A stretch of 64,000 bases of DNA, taken from the NCBI GenBank assembly GCA_033557835.1, contig JAWQRO010000028.1:1-64000 (forward strand), in the 5' to 3' direction. Shown one piece after another: positions 12,641-24,849 of this stretch. Every line of letters starts with the position of its first letter. Within the stretch, counting starts at the first letter, position 1. The notes beneath the pieces were generated by a model. It was not told the origin of the DNA. It saw only the letters and a program-made list of their open reading frames with translations, and searched no databases. The position numbers were made by a program, and so were the translations under genes. The DNA is from Helochares maculicollis. Lineage: Eukaryota; Arthropoda; Insecta; Coleoptera; Hydrophilidae.

Positions 12641-14469
12641 ACGCTTAAAAAGTGTTGAGAGGTATATAGATATAAAAATGTGTAGTTTGAGTTTAAGTTC
12701 TGCATCGTACATAGGGTGTTAGTATGCAATTAAATAAATTTGCCGGACTCATGGATGTATACAAATATGTAAAGGGAATCCCTGCATATTTGTGTTCTAT
12801 ATTCTGTACACTTTTATTTTCAAATATACAAAAATTTATGCATTTTCCAAACTAAGACACCTTTTGTGTCTTTGTGGATTAAAACGAAAACACTTTACTT
12901 TTTATGAATAACAAAAACAAAAATAATAGTTCGTTAATGCAAAGAAAAAGTTATTAATATCATACATTTTTTTTAAAGATCACTCAGTAATAAAATGTAT
13001 GTATATAAGGTGAAAATAGTTAAAACTACTTAAAATTCGTCAAAAGTCATAAAAATAAATTTTGCACACAATAGCGGCAATCATAGCAGTTGGTGATGGC
13101 CAGCCATTATAACCGCAGACCATCTCTATATCTTATCCACATGATGAATACTCACTGACATTTCAATATTATAGAGCAAGGTGTTGCGTTACGGCGAGCT
13201 CGCACCTCGGTCCATTACGTTTATATTAACTCTATTAAAATGTATAATAATGCTGTTCGAGCTCATATTATTAACTTTAATAAGTTACGAAATAATCAAT
13301 TGTCAAGAAAATGCTGTTTCCTTTCGTGATCCCGATCTACATCACGAAAACCACCGTTCATAATTTACCTCTAGTACTTCATTTGCACATTTTTTTCATT
13401 AAGATAAACACGTCCTTATTTTTAAACCTTTTGCTTCGTTAATCATTGTTGTAAATTGTAATTTTCGTATTCCATTACATCTCGTGTCATTAGCATTTTA
13501 ATCCACGTTGAAAAAAAAGCGGGCCCATGAAATCTTATCCGTTAATATTTATTATTCTTATCTCCCTATTCTCCTGCTTATCTTCACTCCGTTGCTTATT
13601 ATGTTTACTAAATTTTGCTATAATATGAACGTGAACGAGAATTTCGGTTCACCCTGCACTCTAGATGCACATTAAGATTTTGGTTTGGATATTCGTGTCT
13701 CAAATTTATGGCGGGTATACATATCTCACATACCTACCATGAATTCGGTTCATATACATACATAAGTGTATTCAATAACTTCGAAACTGCTCTTTTGAAA
13801 TTACAGGTTATTGCGGTTTTATTCTGAATAGCTTTTTTAAGCAAAAGGAGCATATAAACAATGGGCTTTTGTGAGCTGTTTATGTGTTTTGATTGTTTTA
13901 TGAATTATTAATGACTTTAATCTGATTTTTTGGAGGTTGTACAAAGCAACGGGCTTTTCTTATTACAGTTGTCCTATTTTGTAGCTACCTTGTGGCTGGG
14001 TGCAGTTGTTTTAATAATATGAGAAATGGGAACAAATTATAAGTAAAAACTGTTTGCAAGGTTGTTGAAAATTATTTGATTAAATTTTAAGGATATTTCA
14101 AGATCACGATGCGTTTCCAGACGAGTAAATATGTCAGAGTACCTTCTCTACCCTGTGTTGCCAGGCTCATTTTGAAATCGTTTTAAAAAGCCACTTTACA
14201 AGTTGCCTTATTAATCTAAAGCATATAATCTACAGGTTGTGCGCAACTATACGTAAAAGGCGTTTTAGTTTAGATGTTGCAGTTTGAACATCGTACTCAG
14301 GTGTTGGAGTTCAAAAAGCTTTTCCGTTCCACAGTCAAAACTAAATGAAACCATACTTAATATAACCAGGTAATTACTACACACAGCCCAATTAAGTTTT
14401 TCAGTTATTCCTGATAAAAGAGAAGTGGGCTGAAATATTGTAATGTATACACGATAGTGGTATTATTTG
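12641..14469. other. Upstream intergenic DNA
   Basis: No gene recognised. GC content rises modestly from about 13.1 kb towards the promoter region. Open frames here are short and without domain resemblance. Confidence 0.5.
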
Positions 14470-15073
14470 TTCTTGATGTTGTGCAAGAGGGCCCCAGTCA
14501 GTCGACGTGCCAGCTGCAAACTCAGCAACTAGTTGGGTAATTAACGAATCGAGTATCTCTTCAACTCACCGGATTAAAATGGTCGTCGACGTCAACCAGA
14601 TTTTCTGTAGGCATCGGAAAGCATCTTGAAACACCAGAAATAAAGAAGTTGCTTGTGTAAAAGACTTGTATTTCGGGGCGTGTGCAGGTACTCATCCAAT
14701 AAGGGCCCCCATTTGGTTCGCGGGGGCGTTACTATAGTGATCTGTGCGTCGCTCCGGAGCCCCGCGACGGGGCAACGCACACCGTCCTGAGGAGAACCGC
14801 GTGTTTCGTCTGCCCTCCACGTTCAGTTCCTCGGGTATATCCACGGAAGGTCTCTATAATTACGTGATAGCCGCAATCGCAACACTCACCAATTACTATT
14901 TTAAAACCTGTGTTTTTAAGTGACAGGCTCGTGCAAATTCAATTAAATCATGTCATTTCGGTGGTTTGAGTGCTCTTAAATTTCGACATGGACAACCGTT
15001 GAAACTGTTTGAATAATTGTTTTGTTGTTTGTGGATAAAGCGAGTGACTGAAATAAACGGCGGTTGCAGAGAT
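14470..15073 (+). promoter_or_regulatory. Promoter and 5' leader region of the Sp8/9 gene (exon 1A)
   Basis: This GC-richer block sits directly upstream of coding exon 1A. A match to the arthropod initiator (TTCAGTT, A at 14825) lies about 250 bases before the start codon; no convincing TATA box or DPE is spaced correctly from it, so the start site is tentative. An acceptor-like TTTTTAAGTGACAG at 14912-14925 leaves open a further upstream non-coding exon. An in-frame TAA at 15014-15016 closes the frame before the ATG, so the coding start cannot extend further upstream in this exon. Confidence 0.4.
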
Positions 15074-15145
15074 ATGCATTGTACTTACGCTTATCAAGTG
15101 CAGGCGACATCGCCTACCGCCGCCACAGGCGCTGATTTTTTAGAG
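15074..15145 (+). CDS. Sp8: Sp8/Sp9-type transcription factor, coding exon 1A (N-terminus)
   Basis: This exon supplies the 24-residue N-terminus (MHCTYAYQ... to ...GADFLE) of the zinc-finger protein whose main exon begins at 56340. The ATG is the first in its frame after an in-frame TAA at 15014. The exon ends GAG|GTAAGT, a consensus donor, in phase 0, and the main exon also opens in phase 0. The joined junction reads [16 protein letters not shown], which lines up with the vertebrate Sp8 start (…LLGEEPRLGSTPLAML). The joined product would be 470 residues. The resulting intron of 41,194 bases is large but normal for a regulatory gene in a repeat-rich insect genome. The splice is inferred, not observed; transcript data would settle it. 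The gene name follows the insect Sp8/9 orthologue (Sp1 in Drosophila). Confidence 0.72.
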
Positions 15146-18100
15146 GTAAGTACACGCCACTTGTGCCTAAAGGACATGATATTAATTTCACAAATAAAAT
15201 CGCTTAATATGCGTCGCGCTCCATTAAACGGTTATAAATTTGCAGAGTACTAACTACTAGTACGACTTCCTTCCAGAGGCGATCTAATTGAAAAATAAGC
15301 AGTTTTCGGCCGAAATTATATGTGCTCAGTGGTAACCTATACTCAAAAAGCCACCTAAATACTTGCAAACAGTGGATACTGTATGCAAAACCGAATAAGT
15401 TGAACGTCTTTTAGCCCACGGGCTGCGATAAATTATAGCGGTGGGGTAGCAGGAGGAAAGAGAGAGAGACGGTTATCTATATGATGGATGGGATATTTTG
15501 AATTTATAAATGCCCCGACAACAACAAATAATGCGGACCCTGTGTACGAAGAAATTGATCTTGATTCTTTACATGTTAATACCAGGGACTTTTTGACACG
15601 TATTAATGCCCCTCTCCTCACTGGGTGACCTGTTTACATGAACACAAAGCACTATCGCTCCTATTTATCGCTTGTACCGATTTGCTAATTTAAATGATGG
15701 GTCCTTTTGTCTCTAATTTGAAGGGAACGACTACTAAACTTACAACTCGAATATTGTGGAGAGTTCTGTTTGTATTGTTAAAGGAGACCATTTTCCATTA
15801 AATCAATAATTTTTTGTCACTTGAGGTTAAAAAATCTGGATGACTCAATGTAGGATTTACAAATATTTTTAACAGTATCGTTGTTGAATTTTCACAGCTG
15901 AACTTAATTAAAATGGCTCTAAAACTAATTTATAGTATCAGGAATAATCCGAACTGTTTGCAACCGTACCTAGTAAAATATTCACTACAAAAGAATTTTA
16001 GGCCTGATAAAATGTTTGTGTTTGTTGATACATTTAATTCTTCTACACTTAATTGTACAACAACTGATCAATTATGTTTAAATTTTTGAGGGAGAAGCTT
16101 TAGATAAGACACTCATTTAATTGTTTATAATTTGGAATAACCATGTGTATAATCGACTATTTTGCATGTATTTGTTCTCCTAGTTTTTATACTTTGAAAA
16201 AAAAAATTAAATGAAATCGCATGCAAGCTAATTTTTTGAAATAGTTTAAAAATTATGAATGTTCAGCATGTTTGAAAATATGATGTTGACCGACTAATTC
16301 GTGTGTATCCGTTCCCTGTAGAGGCCTCGAATTAATTAATCTTTAATAGTCTCAAACTATGAGTATGTATCTCAAGCAGCAACTTCAGCTATTAAAATTA
16401 ATATATTGTGCTGGCATGATGCAAAAGAGTTGTGACCTTGGTTTAATACCAGTACAACGTTACAGAAAAAACCGTATCTGCGCTGTATTCTGTTGTCTCT
16501 GAAACCAATTCTTTTGAAATTTTGCTATTATTTTATATTTGCTTTAAGCAATGAATTTATTGTTTTGATTGGATACGCTATTGTAAAGTCTTGGCAGAAG
16601 TGATATTAATAATATTTTATAGAAACAATTCGACCAGTGGATAGTGAAATTTGGTATACCAGTAAAAAACTATCAACATTTGCGTCATGTGGAACCACCG
16701 GAGGTACCTGAACGACTATAACAATTTTAAAACAATCTAGTCGCTTAAATGACATTATACGTCAAATATAACTGAAGATGAGAGTTGAAACCGCAAACGA
16801 AAGACGATTTTTTGGATTTTAAATTTAATATTCGATACTGATGGCAATATAATAAACAATAATGCGTATATATTTGGTCTGAAAATGAAATTGGTTAATA
16901 AAACTTTATATATGACGACCTTCATTTTATTAAATCAATAAAAATCATGAAAGTGTACATTACAGTTTAATTGTATATTCGGAAGAATATACAATTAACA
17001 TCATAATTTATTACAATACAGTTTTATACTCTGTCCGGATTTTGTCTTATTTTTTAATATTCTTCATTTTGATACATACACTGCATATCAGATAGTAGAT
17101 AACTGATGGGTTCAATTTTCAATATGTCATTCGCTATGTCTTGCGAAAAATTCAAAACTGTGAATGCTAGTGCCCGGATTGGTCTGAATTTTTTTCTGTC
17201 CATGAGTTTGAGAATTTGTAGTGTCTATGAAAAGACACATACTTTTCATATTCAATGTCAATTTTAATGAGCCGTGGTCAAATTTACAAAAAAATATTTT
17301 TCACTTTAATCTAAATTTTCAACCTCTAATTATACAAGTGATATGATTGAAATTATATAAAATCAACTAAATACACAAACAGTACTAGCTGCAATGACGA
17401 TTCTTTGGATACGTATATTGCTAATTTGAATTTTTTTTATAAATTTAAAAATGTAAACGACTAAAATTTAGATACGCGTTCTTAATTTCCAAGCGAAACG
17501 AGGCAAAGTTTTCGGTGCTGGAACACATAATTTAGGTTGACGTTGTTGACTGAGAGTAAAATTTAAATCGGTTATGCCGAAGACAATTATTCTAAAAGTC
17601 TTGACGTTAAAAGGATTTTGTGGGTGTTAAAATATTTATGGAGATTCTCAAATAAAATAGTGAGAGGAAATTAGACGCAACTGCAGGTTTGGTAATAAGA
17701 TGCGTTTATGTATTTTTGAGTTGAAACTAGACAAAAGAGGTATAAACTAATATGTAAGAAACTTAAGATACAACTAAATGGTTGTGTTTAGATTTTCTTA
17801 GAAATAGTCTATATACAATACACTACCATATTGACATTGAAATTTTAGAAGAGTCCTAAGTTGACAACGAAATTTTTTAAAGTGCACAGAGAAATCACAG
17901 CACGCTGAAAACTCAAAAGAAACAGGAAAGGTCTTATATTAAAAATATGAATCGTTTACCGAGCAAATATGGACAAAACTACAGGGAACTGGCAAATTTG
18001 TATAGATACACCAATTTAAAAATTGCTAGGGAGACAAAAAGATCAAAAACATTACAGTTGGTAAAGTAAATACAAGTTTTGAGTTTTGTAAAAAAAATAA

Positions 18101-19300
18101 AAGGAATCTAAATCTATGACCAAGAAGTACAAATTTACTAGCCGATTTCGTAATGAAACCACTACAAAATGTATAGTTCTAAAAAGCATTACAAAAGTAA
18201 CACAATTTAAAATTTAAATTTACTTTAAGGCTACTAAAATATTTGTAAATTTTTGAGAGTAGATCCGTCACTTCCGCACTCATTCAACTATTGATTGGAA
18301 ATGTTCAATAAAAAAAACCTGAAGAAAGCAAAGGAGGAACCATGTTCTGGTATGGACTATTTTCCTTTAGATAATAATTTCATCAAGAAAGTTATCTATT
18401 GTCTGCATACTTTATTCTGTATACAGGATATCCAGATTCTAATTGTAGAAAGAAGCAACCAAATTATGTTATAATGTCTCTTTGAGGACAGAAAAATCCT
18501 TACTAATAAACAAACCTTTAAGAATTTAATAATAAATTTTTAATAAATTTTCAAGTTTGAAGGGGCAAAGAAATCGTTTAATTTTAGGTATCAAACCATC
18601 GTAAAGAAATGGCTATATTACTAAGTATATTTTTCAATTATTTGATCATCAGTTTTTAATAAAATAGTGAAAACGTAAAAGTTTCAAGTTGTACTTCATT
18701 CTAATACATCTAGAACTAGAAAATCTGAAATTAAACCACCTAAAAATACCCTCTTCCCCCTGCCCACATCATCAAATACGATCTTGATTTTTTTAAATGT
18801 AATTTTGCCACAGTTTCTGCAATTTCTGCAGCCTTATTTATTACATCATAGCAAAATGTAAAACGAGCCTAACTCTAAATATGTGCTTCATATAATATAT
18901 CTGCAAAGGCATAATATTCACGAATAAAACAATAATTTTAATTTTAATGAATCTTTATATGCACATGTCCGCTATTAAAATAGTCTATTTGCAATTGTCT
19001 AGTGCATTGGATTGTTTATGTAATTTTATAATTACTTCTTGTATGATTTAACAATAATTCATCTAAGTAAAGAATAATAGATATCTAAACTAAATTATTT
19101 GTATAATTTAATAATATAAATAAAAATGAATACCGCTAAAATTACTTAACAAGATTGATGTACCATTGGTATCACGATGAATAATGAGCTATCGCGAGCT
19201 TTTTGATGTAAATTTTATACACTTTTCAAAAATTATGAAAAATAAATTTGTAACGATGCTATCAATAATTTATATCCGCATAAGGACGTAATTCATTCTG
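15146..19300. other. Intron 1, first AT-rich stretch
   Basis: Apart from a GC-richer start (to about 15.65 kb) and the small perfect palindrome at 16968-16997, this stretch is AT-rich with no supported feature. Confidence 0.5.
16968..16997. repeat. Perfect 13-bp palindrome
   Basis: TAATTGTATATTC at 16968-16980 is repeated in inverted orientation at 16985-16997 with a 4-base GGAA spacer. It is a simple short hairpin; no role is evident. Confidence 0.85.
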
Positions 19301-19319
19301 AGTAGTGCGTCTAGGCAAA

Positions 19320-19800
19320 ATAGATGACTTGCACTTGCACGTGGAGTTATTGTGGCACATCACGAACCGCGATGATAACCATTAATTAATGCAATTTGCA
19401 AAGCAAATAAGGGTTGCCCAGATATTTTTTCTTGTTCCGGGACATCTCGCAAACAAATGAAATATGCAAATCAAAAAGTGCACTCCCAATCAGAAAAAAC
19501 AACTCCATATCCCCGAGCATGTCGGCATATGATCCGTGACTTGACTAAAGGAGGTGTTAACCTGCGCATTTGTTGTCCCAAGCCCGTCACGTAAAACCAA
19601 CAAATGCTATCACATATGTCCATAAAATTGACGTATTGGTTTAGAGAAAACCCCCACATATGTCATGGGTATACGTGGTCACGTGATCGCGGTCGGTAAA
19701 TTACTAAATTAAATTGTAAATGCGTTGCCCAAGGGAGGGATTAATTAGAGGTGGGGTCCAAACTGACGTATGCAAATTTTCATAGTTTAATCTAGCTGTT
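19320..19800. promoter_or_regulatory. Intronic island with POU octamers and E-boxes, enhancer candidate
   Basis: The block contains two perfect octamers ATGCAAAT (19464-19471 and 19770-19777), the E-box CACGTG (19680-19685), two CACATATG E-boxes (19611 and 19656 areas), CCATAAAATT (Hox/Abd-B-like, near 19620) and GGATTAATTAGAG (paired/homeodomain-like, near 19738). It is richer in GC and in distinct sites than its surroundings. Motif recognition is from established consensus sequences; regulatory activity is inference. Confidence 0.4.
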
Positions 19801-20033
19801 ATGGGAAAATTTAATGCACTTTTAAGTGAATTATTGACGTCTATTAATAGTAAATATCAATTTTGAAGAGGGTTGAGCGAGAGGCGCAATTAACAGCACT
19901 ATATATAAATTAAAATTGTTAATTGATTTACTCGATAAGACCACAGCAATTGCTGCGAAGATTTGTAATGCTGTTTAGGAGTCCTCGTACGTTTAACTCA
20001 ATACCACGCAGCAATAAATAAACGCGTTTATAT

Positions 20034-20102
20034 TTCAACTAATGCAAGTATAGTTGATAGAGCTAAATTCGCTCTATCAACTGTACTTGCATTGTAATTG
20101 AA
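20034..20102. ncRNA. Pre-miRNA-like hairpin, candidate
   Basis: A 23-bp stem pairs 20041-20063 (AATGCAAGTATAGTTGATAG, then AGC) with 20071-20093 around a 7-base loop TAAATTC; the only imperfection is one T-G/C-A difference that allows a wobble on one strand. Below a two-base bulge the stem continues for 8 bp (TTCAACTA with TAATTGAA). The whole foldback is 69 nt, the size of a microRNA precursor. I do not recognise either arm as a known microRNA. A foldback transposon trace is the alternative. Confidence 0.35.
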
Positions 20103-20269
20103 CATCATTATGTCTAATTATAATAATGTTCGGAAAAAAGCCGCGCTTTTCTTTGTAAATTTTAATGATACATAAGTGCCGGTTATCAATTAAAAATTCA
20201 TTTATATTAATATAATACTTCTAAGAACTTATTAGATTGATCAAAACACGGTTTCCGTAAGTGCAGGGG

Positions 20270-20730
20270 GAAAATAGAGGTTTTTGTTGCATCAGCTTTA
20301 ATTCGCTGGCGAGAAAGAGTAGCAATACGTGCGAACTTCTTCACCTTTTCATTTCGCCCATCAATAACCCATCAACAACATGACATCATCTGGCAAGTGC
20401 CAAAGCCATCTCCGCCACAATCGGATCAGCAGTCGCTTTATCTAGTATCTAAGGTGGCCGAGCTGCTGTCAGCTATAGTCGAGACACCACTGTAATTACG
20501 CCCCATCTCAGCAGGCATTAGCGGCGCCTGCTTTACCGACCTGCATTATCGTCATTATAAAAGTCATCATCATTATCTGCAGTGATCAACCTCATCATCG
20601 GTGGTAACTGCCTTCTTTCCCTTCAAAGGGGACTCGGTTACGTGGGCAAGTGTCGTCCAAAAATAATTTCGTATAAATGGTTGGGACCATCTTCTAGGGC
20701 ACCGACCTATTACGCCCCATCCTAGCTCTT
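20270..20730. promoter_or_regulatory. Intronic island with TCF site, enhancer candidate
   Basis: A GC-richer block contains CTTCAAAGG at 20631-20639, whose reverse complement CCTTTGAAG fits the TCF/Pangolin HMG consensus SCTTTGAWS exactly. It also has TTATAAAAGTC (Hox/Caudal-like, near 20555) and TGACATCAT (near 20381). A single TCF match can occur by chance in a window of this size, so the support rests on the block's distinct composition. Confidence 0.35.
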
Positions 20731-21889
20731 TTACAATTTATAATCTGATTGCTAGTTTAAAATCTGATTCATTTTTTAGCCAAACTTGGGCGATCGTGGT
20801 TATCGCATATATCACTTGTATTACATTCGGCTCCCTCCATTTTTGATTCATGAAGATTTCGTTACTACTTACAAAGATGATCGGTTTGCGGAATTGTCTA
20901 TCGATAGTCGCAATGTAGTAGGCGGATATGAAGGAAATTTCTCCCTCATACTACCAAGGTCATCAAGAGACTTTTTGGGCGTGGCAGAAGTTTTTTTCAG
21001 GAGATTTACAACAATAAAAATCAGCATTCGCTGTTCGCAAACAAAAAAACACATACACTAAAAATATATAATGTAGGCTATAAAATAAATTGCATTAGCT
21101 GTAATAAGTTTTTTATTATTCACGTCTCAATTAAGACGAAAACAACATAAATTAGATACTTTTAGAAAGTCTGATAGTCCAGGTAAATTTTCTCTTGTTA
21201 ATTCATTTCGCCCAGGGTTGGTTAATTTTGCCATGCGACTATTTAAGAAAATAAATCAGTTAAACGTTTTAATTGCGTAGTAAATCTGATATCAAGTAAA
21301 CTCAAACACAAATGTAATCAATCCAAGGTTTCCCAGTACTAAAAACCGTAACAATAGCAAATAAACATAGTGTAATCGAAGGAAAACCCGAAAGTTGGAC
21401 TAAGCCTAAATATTTTTAAAATTATTTAAAATATATTCGTAGATTTAAGCAAAAGCTACTGAGAGAGGCTAAGCCTCACCCTTCGTTAAATCTGTTTCTT
21501 CCTATAAGCGGAGTGCTACACCTTTACCTGGCTCTTAGTTAAGAATTTCTACATTAACTTCTTATTTGCAATCTATTAAAAACCACTCAAACTTATAAGG
21601 AACAACCGACAGTGCCTCCACTCAACATTTTCATATACATACATGAAAGTACTCCTGGATGTGTAATTATTTATACCTTCATAATTGTATGGCACTTATC
21701 ATCCATTCAGTTATTTATCGCTCTTCACTTAATTGTTCTGGCATATCATAGAAATATCTAGGGTTGAAGAAAACCCTAACAAAAAGAATAAAGGACCTCA
21801 GAAATAATTAGAGTTATAATACATAACTTTTTCTTTTATATGGAAACATACTTCCACTTTGCAAGTTGTGGAATTTTTAATGTAGGGGT
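20731..21889. other. Intron stretch, nothing recognised
   Basis: It contains a 91-codon open frame (20786-21061) with an opposing frame, neither resembling a known protein. The rest is AT-rich. Confidence 0.5.
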
Positions 21890-22567
21890 ATCTATAAAAT
21901 TGTACGTACGCTTTTTTAATTTCGTTAATTATTCAATGTAGACATCAGAATTGATCGTTAGGTTGGGTGGTAAGAGTTCAAAATAGACAATTCCTTTATA
22001 ATCCCACCAAACGGATAACAAAACCTTTTGATGAATATTAGCTTTTGATGTTGTTTGAGTTGGTTCACCTGGCCTGATCCACGATTTTTTCCTTTTGATA
22101 TTGCTGTAAACAACCCATTTTTCATCGCCAGTTATCAGTCGTTTTAGAAATGGATCGTTTTCATTACGTTTCTCTGTTAATGCGTTGTGTTAAATGTGTT
22201 TCTTTCACATCGCGAGGAACCCATGTATCGAGTTTTTGAACATAGTCAAGTTGTTTTAAGTGATTTTCAATGCATGTATGTGATAAATGAAGCTTCTCTG
22301 CAATCTCACGTGTTGTACTGTGACGATCCGAATCGATTATTGCTTCGATTAGGACGTCATCAATTTCAACTGGACGACCAGAGCGTTTTTCATCTTTGAG
22401 TGAAAAATGACCAAAACGAAATTTGGCAAACCAATGTTGGCACTGCCGTTCTTTTAAGGCTTCGTCACCATAAACAGAACATAGCTTTTTATGAGCTTGG
22501 GATGCGTTTTCCCTACGCGGAAATAAAAAAGCAAAATATGACAAAAATATTCCTTTTGATTTTCCAT
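21890..22567 (-). pseudogene. Mariner transposase pseudogene, truncated
   Basis: On the minus strand the translation follows a mariner (IS630/Tc1 superfamily) transposase. A start at 22567 (MENQKEY) is followed by a frame change near 22515, then SQAHKKLCSVYGDEALKERQ, SGRPVEIDD and TREIAEKLHLSHTCIENHLK (the helix-turn-helix DNA-binding half), and WVPRDVKE. After another frame change near 22167 come FLKRLITGDEKWVVYSN (first catalytic Asp) and SVWWDYKGIVYFELLP (second Asp). A stop interrupts the frame after NSDVYIE, and similarity fades before the third catalytic HDN block. It is a dead, 3'-truncated copy of the HsMar2/Apis-mariner type. Confidence 0.9.
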
Positions 22568-22750
22568 TTTTCAACGAAGGCCAAACTAAAACTACGCAGC
22601 CCATCAAAAAACTTTTTTACTGATTGACACCTAAATTGCCAACTATCAAATAACAAAATGTGGTTTACATTTGTACTAAGTCTGCAAACCTGAAAATTCA
22701 ACTGAAGCCATCTATGAGTGAAATCTGCAATTACTTAGTTGCCAACCCAA
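21890..22750 (-). mobile_element. Mariner element, 3' end missing
   Basis: The 5' terminal repeat is intact at 22721-22750. Read on the minus strand it begins TTGGGTTGGCAACTAAGTAA, the well-known mellifera/Apis-type mariner end, and it is flanked by a TA dinucleotide (22751-22752), the target mariners duplicate. No matching repeat was found at the low-coordinate side, so the element was truncated there. The boundary at 21890 is where protein similarity stops. Confidence 0.88.
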
Positions 22751-22752
22751 TA

Positions 22753-24840
22753 CAACGCATTCATAAAAATTAATGTAAATGGAAGGGATTGTATAACAGC
22801 AATGCAAAAATGCTGGCCGAATTACGTATGAAGATACAAATACGCGGATTACAATCGAAGCAATTTGCCATATTTTTTGCATCAATTTTGATTGAACACA
22901 AAGGCCATAATTTGCATTTGCATAGTTATATGCATTATTGATTTTTTTATTGCTCGGCCATTTATATACCTGAAAGCATTTATGATGCAGCAAATACATA
23001 TCATTAGATTACGTACGTAAGTAGACCTAAAATTGAAATATAATTTAAACGAGGTGGGACCCCTCAGGCCAGACGATGTTCGATCCTGCAAGTCACCCCA
23101 ACTTGCACGTAATACCGAATCCGTCTGTGTTTTAGATTTAACAGACCAATCAGTAGCAGCAGCAGCTTCCAAAGAGTAATCTGGTAGGTGAATATAGCGG
23201 ATATGGAATTCGAATGACAATTTTAATAATTAAGTTAAGGAAACAGGAAATTGACGATTGAAATATTTGCGATGCAAAAATCAATCGGCGAAATAAAATA
23301 ACGACGCTCTGCTTGCGATCTATCTAAGTATATCAAAAACGCGCGCACACAGGATGGTCAAATCGCTACAAAATTATTTCTATAATGATATGTTTGCATC
23401 CTTGCAAATGAACTCAAATTATTATAATTTTCTTTACAGAGAATAAATAAGCTTCGACTGGTGTCCGTTGAGTAAGAGGGGCGAAGCGGAGGTCCTTGCG
23501 TTCACAGTGGCTTTTCACAGACGGACGCTTGGCGGAGCTTGCATCCTTGTTCGCTGCGCTCGTTTATTTTTACTAATTATATTTTTTAATTAATTTTTAA
23601 TAAACTTATTATTTGCTCTTTCGCGCATCCGGCTGGAATTATAAGAGAGCGAGAGAGGAGGTTTAATGATAATTGCATGAACAGTTAGTTTGCATACGCT
23701 TTACATAAAATTGCATTTGGCAAATACTTGTGAACTTTGTTAAAAATATTAAGTGGAGTAATTTTGAGTTTAACAGCAAACCACCTGCGAATTTATTCTT
23801 AGCGAATAAAAAACTCGAGGAATAAATTTAACCTGTTTAATGTTTAATGAATTTCTGTAAAAAGTTGAGTATTGGTTTTGAAGCCAGTTGTAAAGTTTAG
23901 TACATATAGGTCCGAACTTTATACTATACACTTAACAAACTGTATAAAAAATATAATTTAGTCAAACGTATTTTAAGATATACGTAGCTAGGATGTCCAT
24001 ATATCATATTTTATGGCCTATTGTTTTCTGTGGTAGTGCGTTACATCAGCCGTTTCAATAGGAAATTAAAACTTTTATGGCCCTTAAACCATACGCCAAT
24101 TTACGTAAGTAACTTATGAACTATGCGTTGGTTTTTCCCTGAGGAGGCTATTGTGAGGCTTTAGAGTAAGAGTTTTTAACGTAAATCCTATTATAAGTGT
24201 TAGCTGGATTTTTATACTTTGCTCCTTCACATTTTGCTTTGCTGAACAAAGAATTGGAGAGAAATAAATCTCCCAATATTGTTAACTTATGGGCAGATAA
24301 ATATTTGAATTGCTTAATTTTCATTTATACGGTAACGATAATTATGTGTGTTATGTGATTGAACGACTTCGCACAGTAAAAATTAACATAGTATTTAAGA
24401 CCACCATTGACTACTACTAAGAAACATATAACAAGAACCGTTGGACTTTTGTATGCATTCACTCTTCCATCATCTATTTGCAAACTTCGTTGTAGATGAA
24501 TTGGAATATGCCAATAACTAGCACGAAAAATAAAGAAATTTAGTAGATACTAATGATGAACTAGTAAATATTGAATAACAAAGAAGAATTTTTTCACTGC
24601 TCTTAGAAATAGGATTTGTATGCGGCAGGAACAATAAAAAACTAGCACCAAAATCAAAATACTGTCTACTAAAGCTGTGGCAAAGGAGTTCATGATTTGT
24701 GTTTTTCGCTACACACTTGTTAGGTAAAGAGTTGGGGCGCAAAGAAAAACTATGTTTTTTTGGAGAAATATCATTTTATCTAGTATTTTACTAATAGATC
24801 TGTAATTTGTGTTTATTCGAATACGTTTTTTATGGGATAG
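22753..24840. other. Intron stretch with two GC-richer patches
   Basis: A GC-richer patch at about 23050-23200 holds a minus-strand open frame (112 codons, 22882-23220, starting at TTG) without recognised domains. A second, at 23450-23570, carries CG-rich words (GGGGCGAAGCGGAGG, CGCTGCGCTCG) a little like the 11.66/12.55 kb repeats. The rest is AT-rich and unassigned. Confidence 0.45.
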
Positions 24841-24849
24841 GAAATAAAT

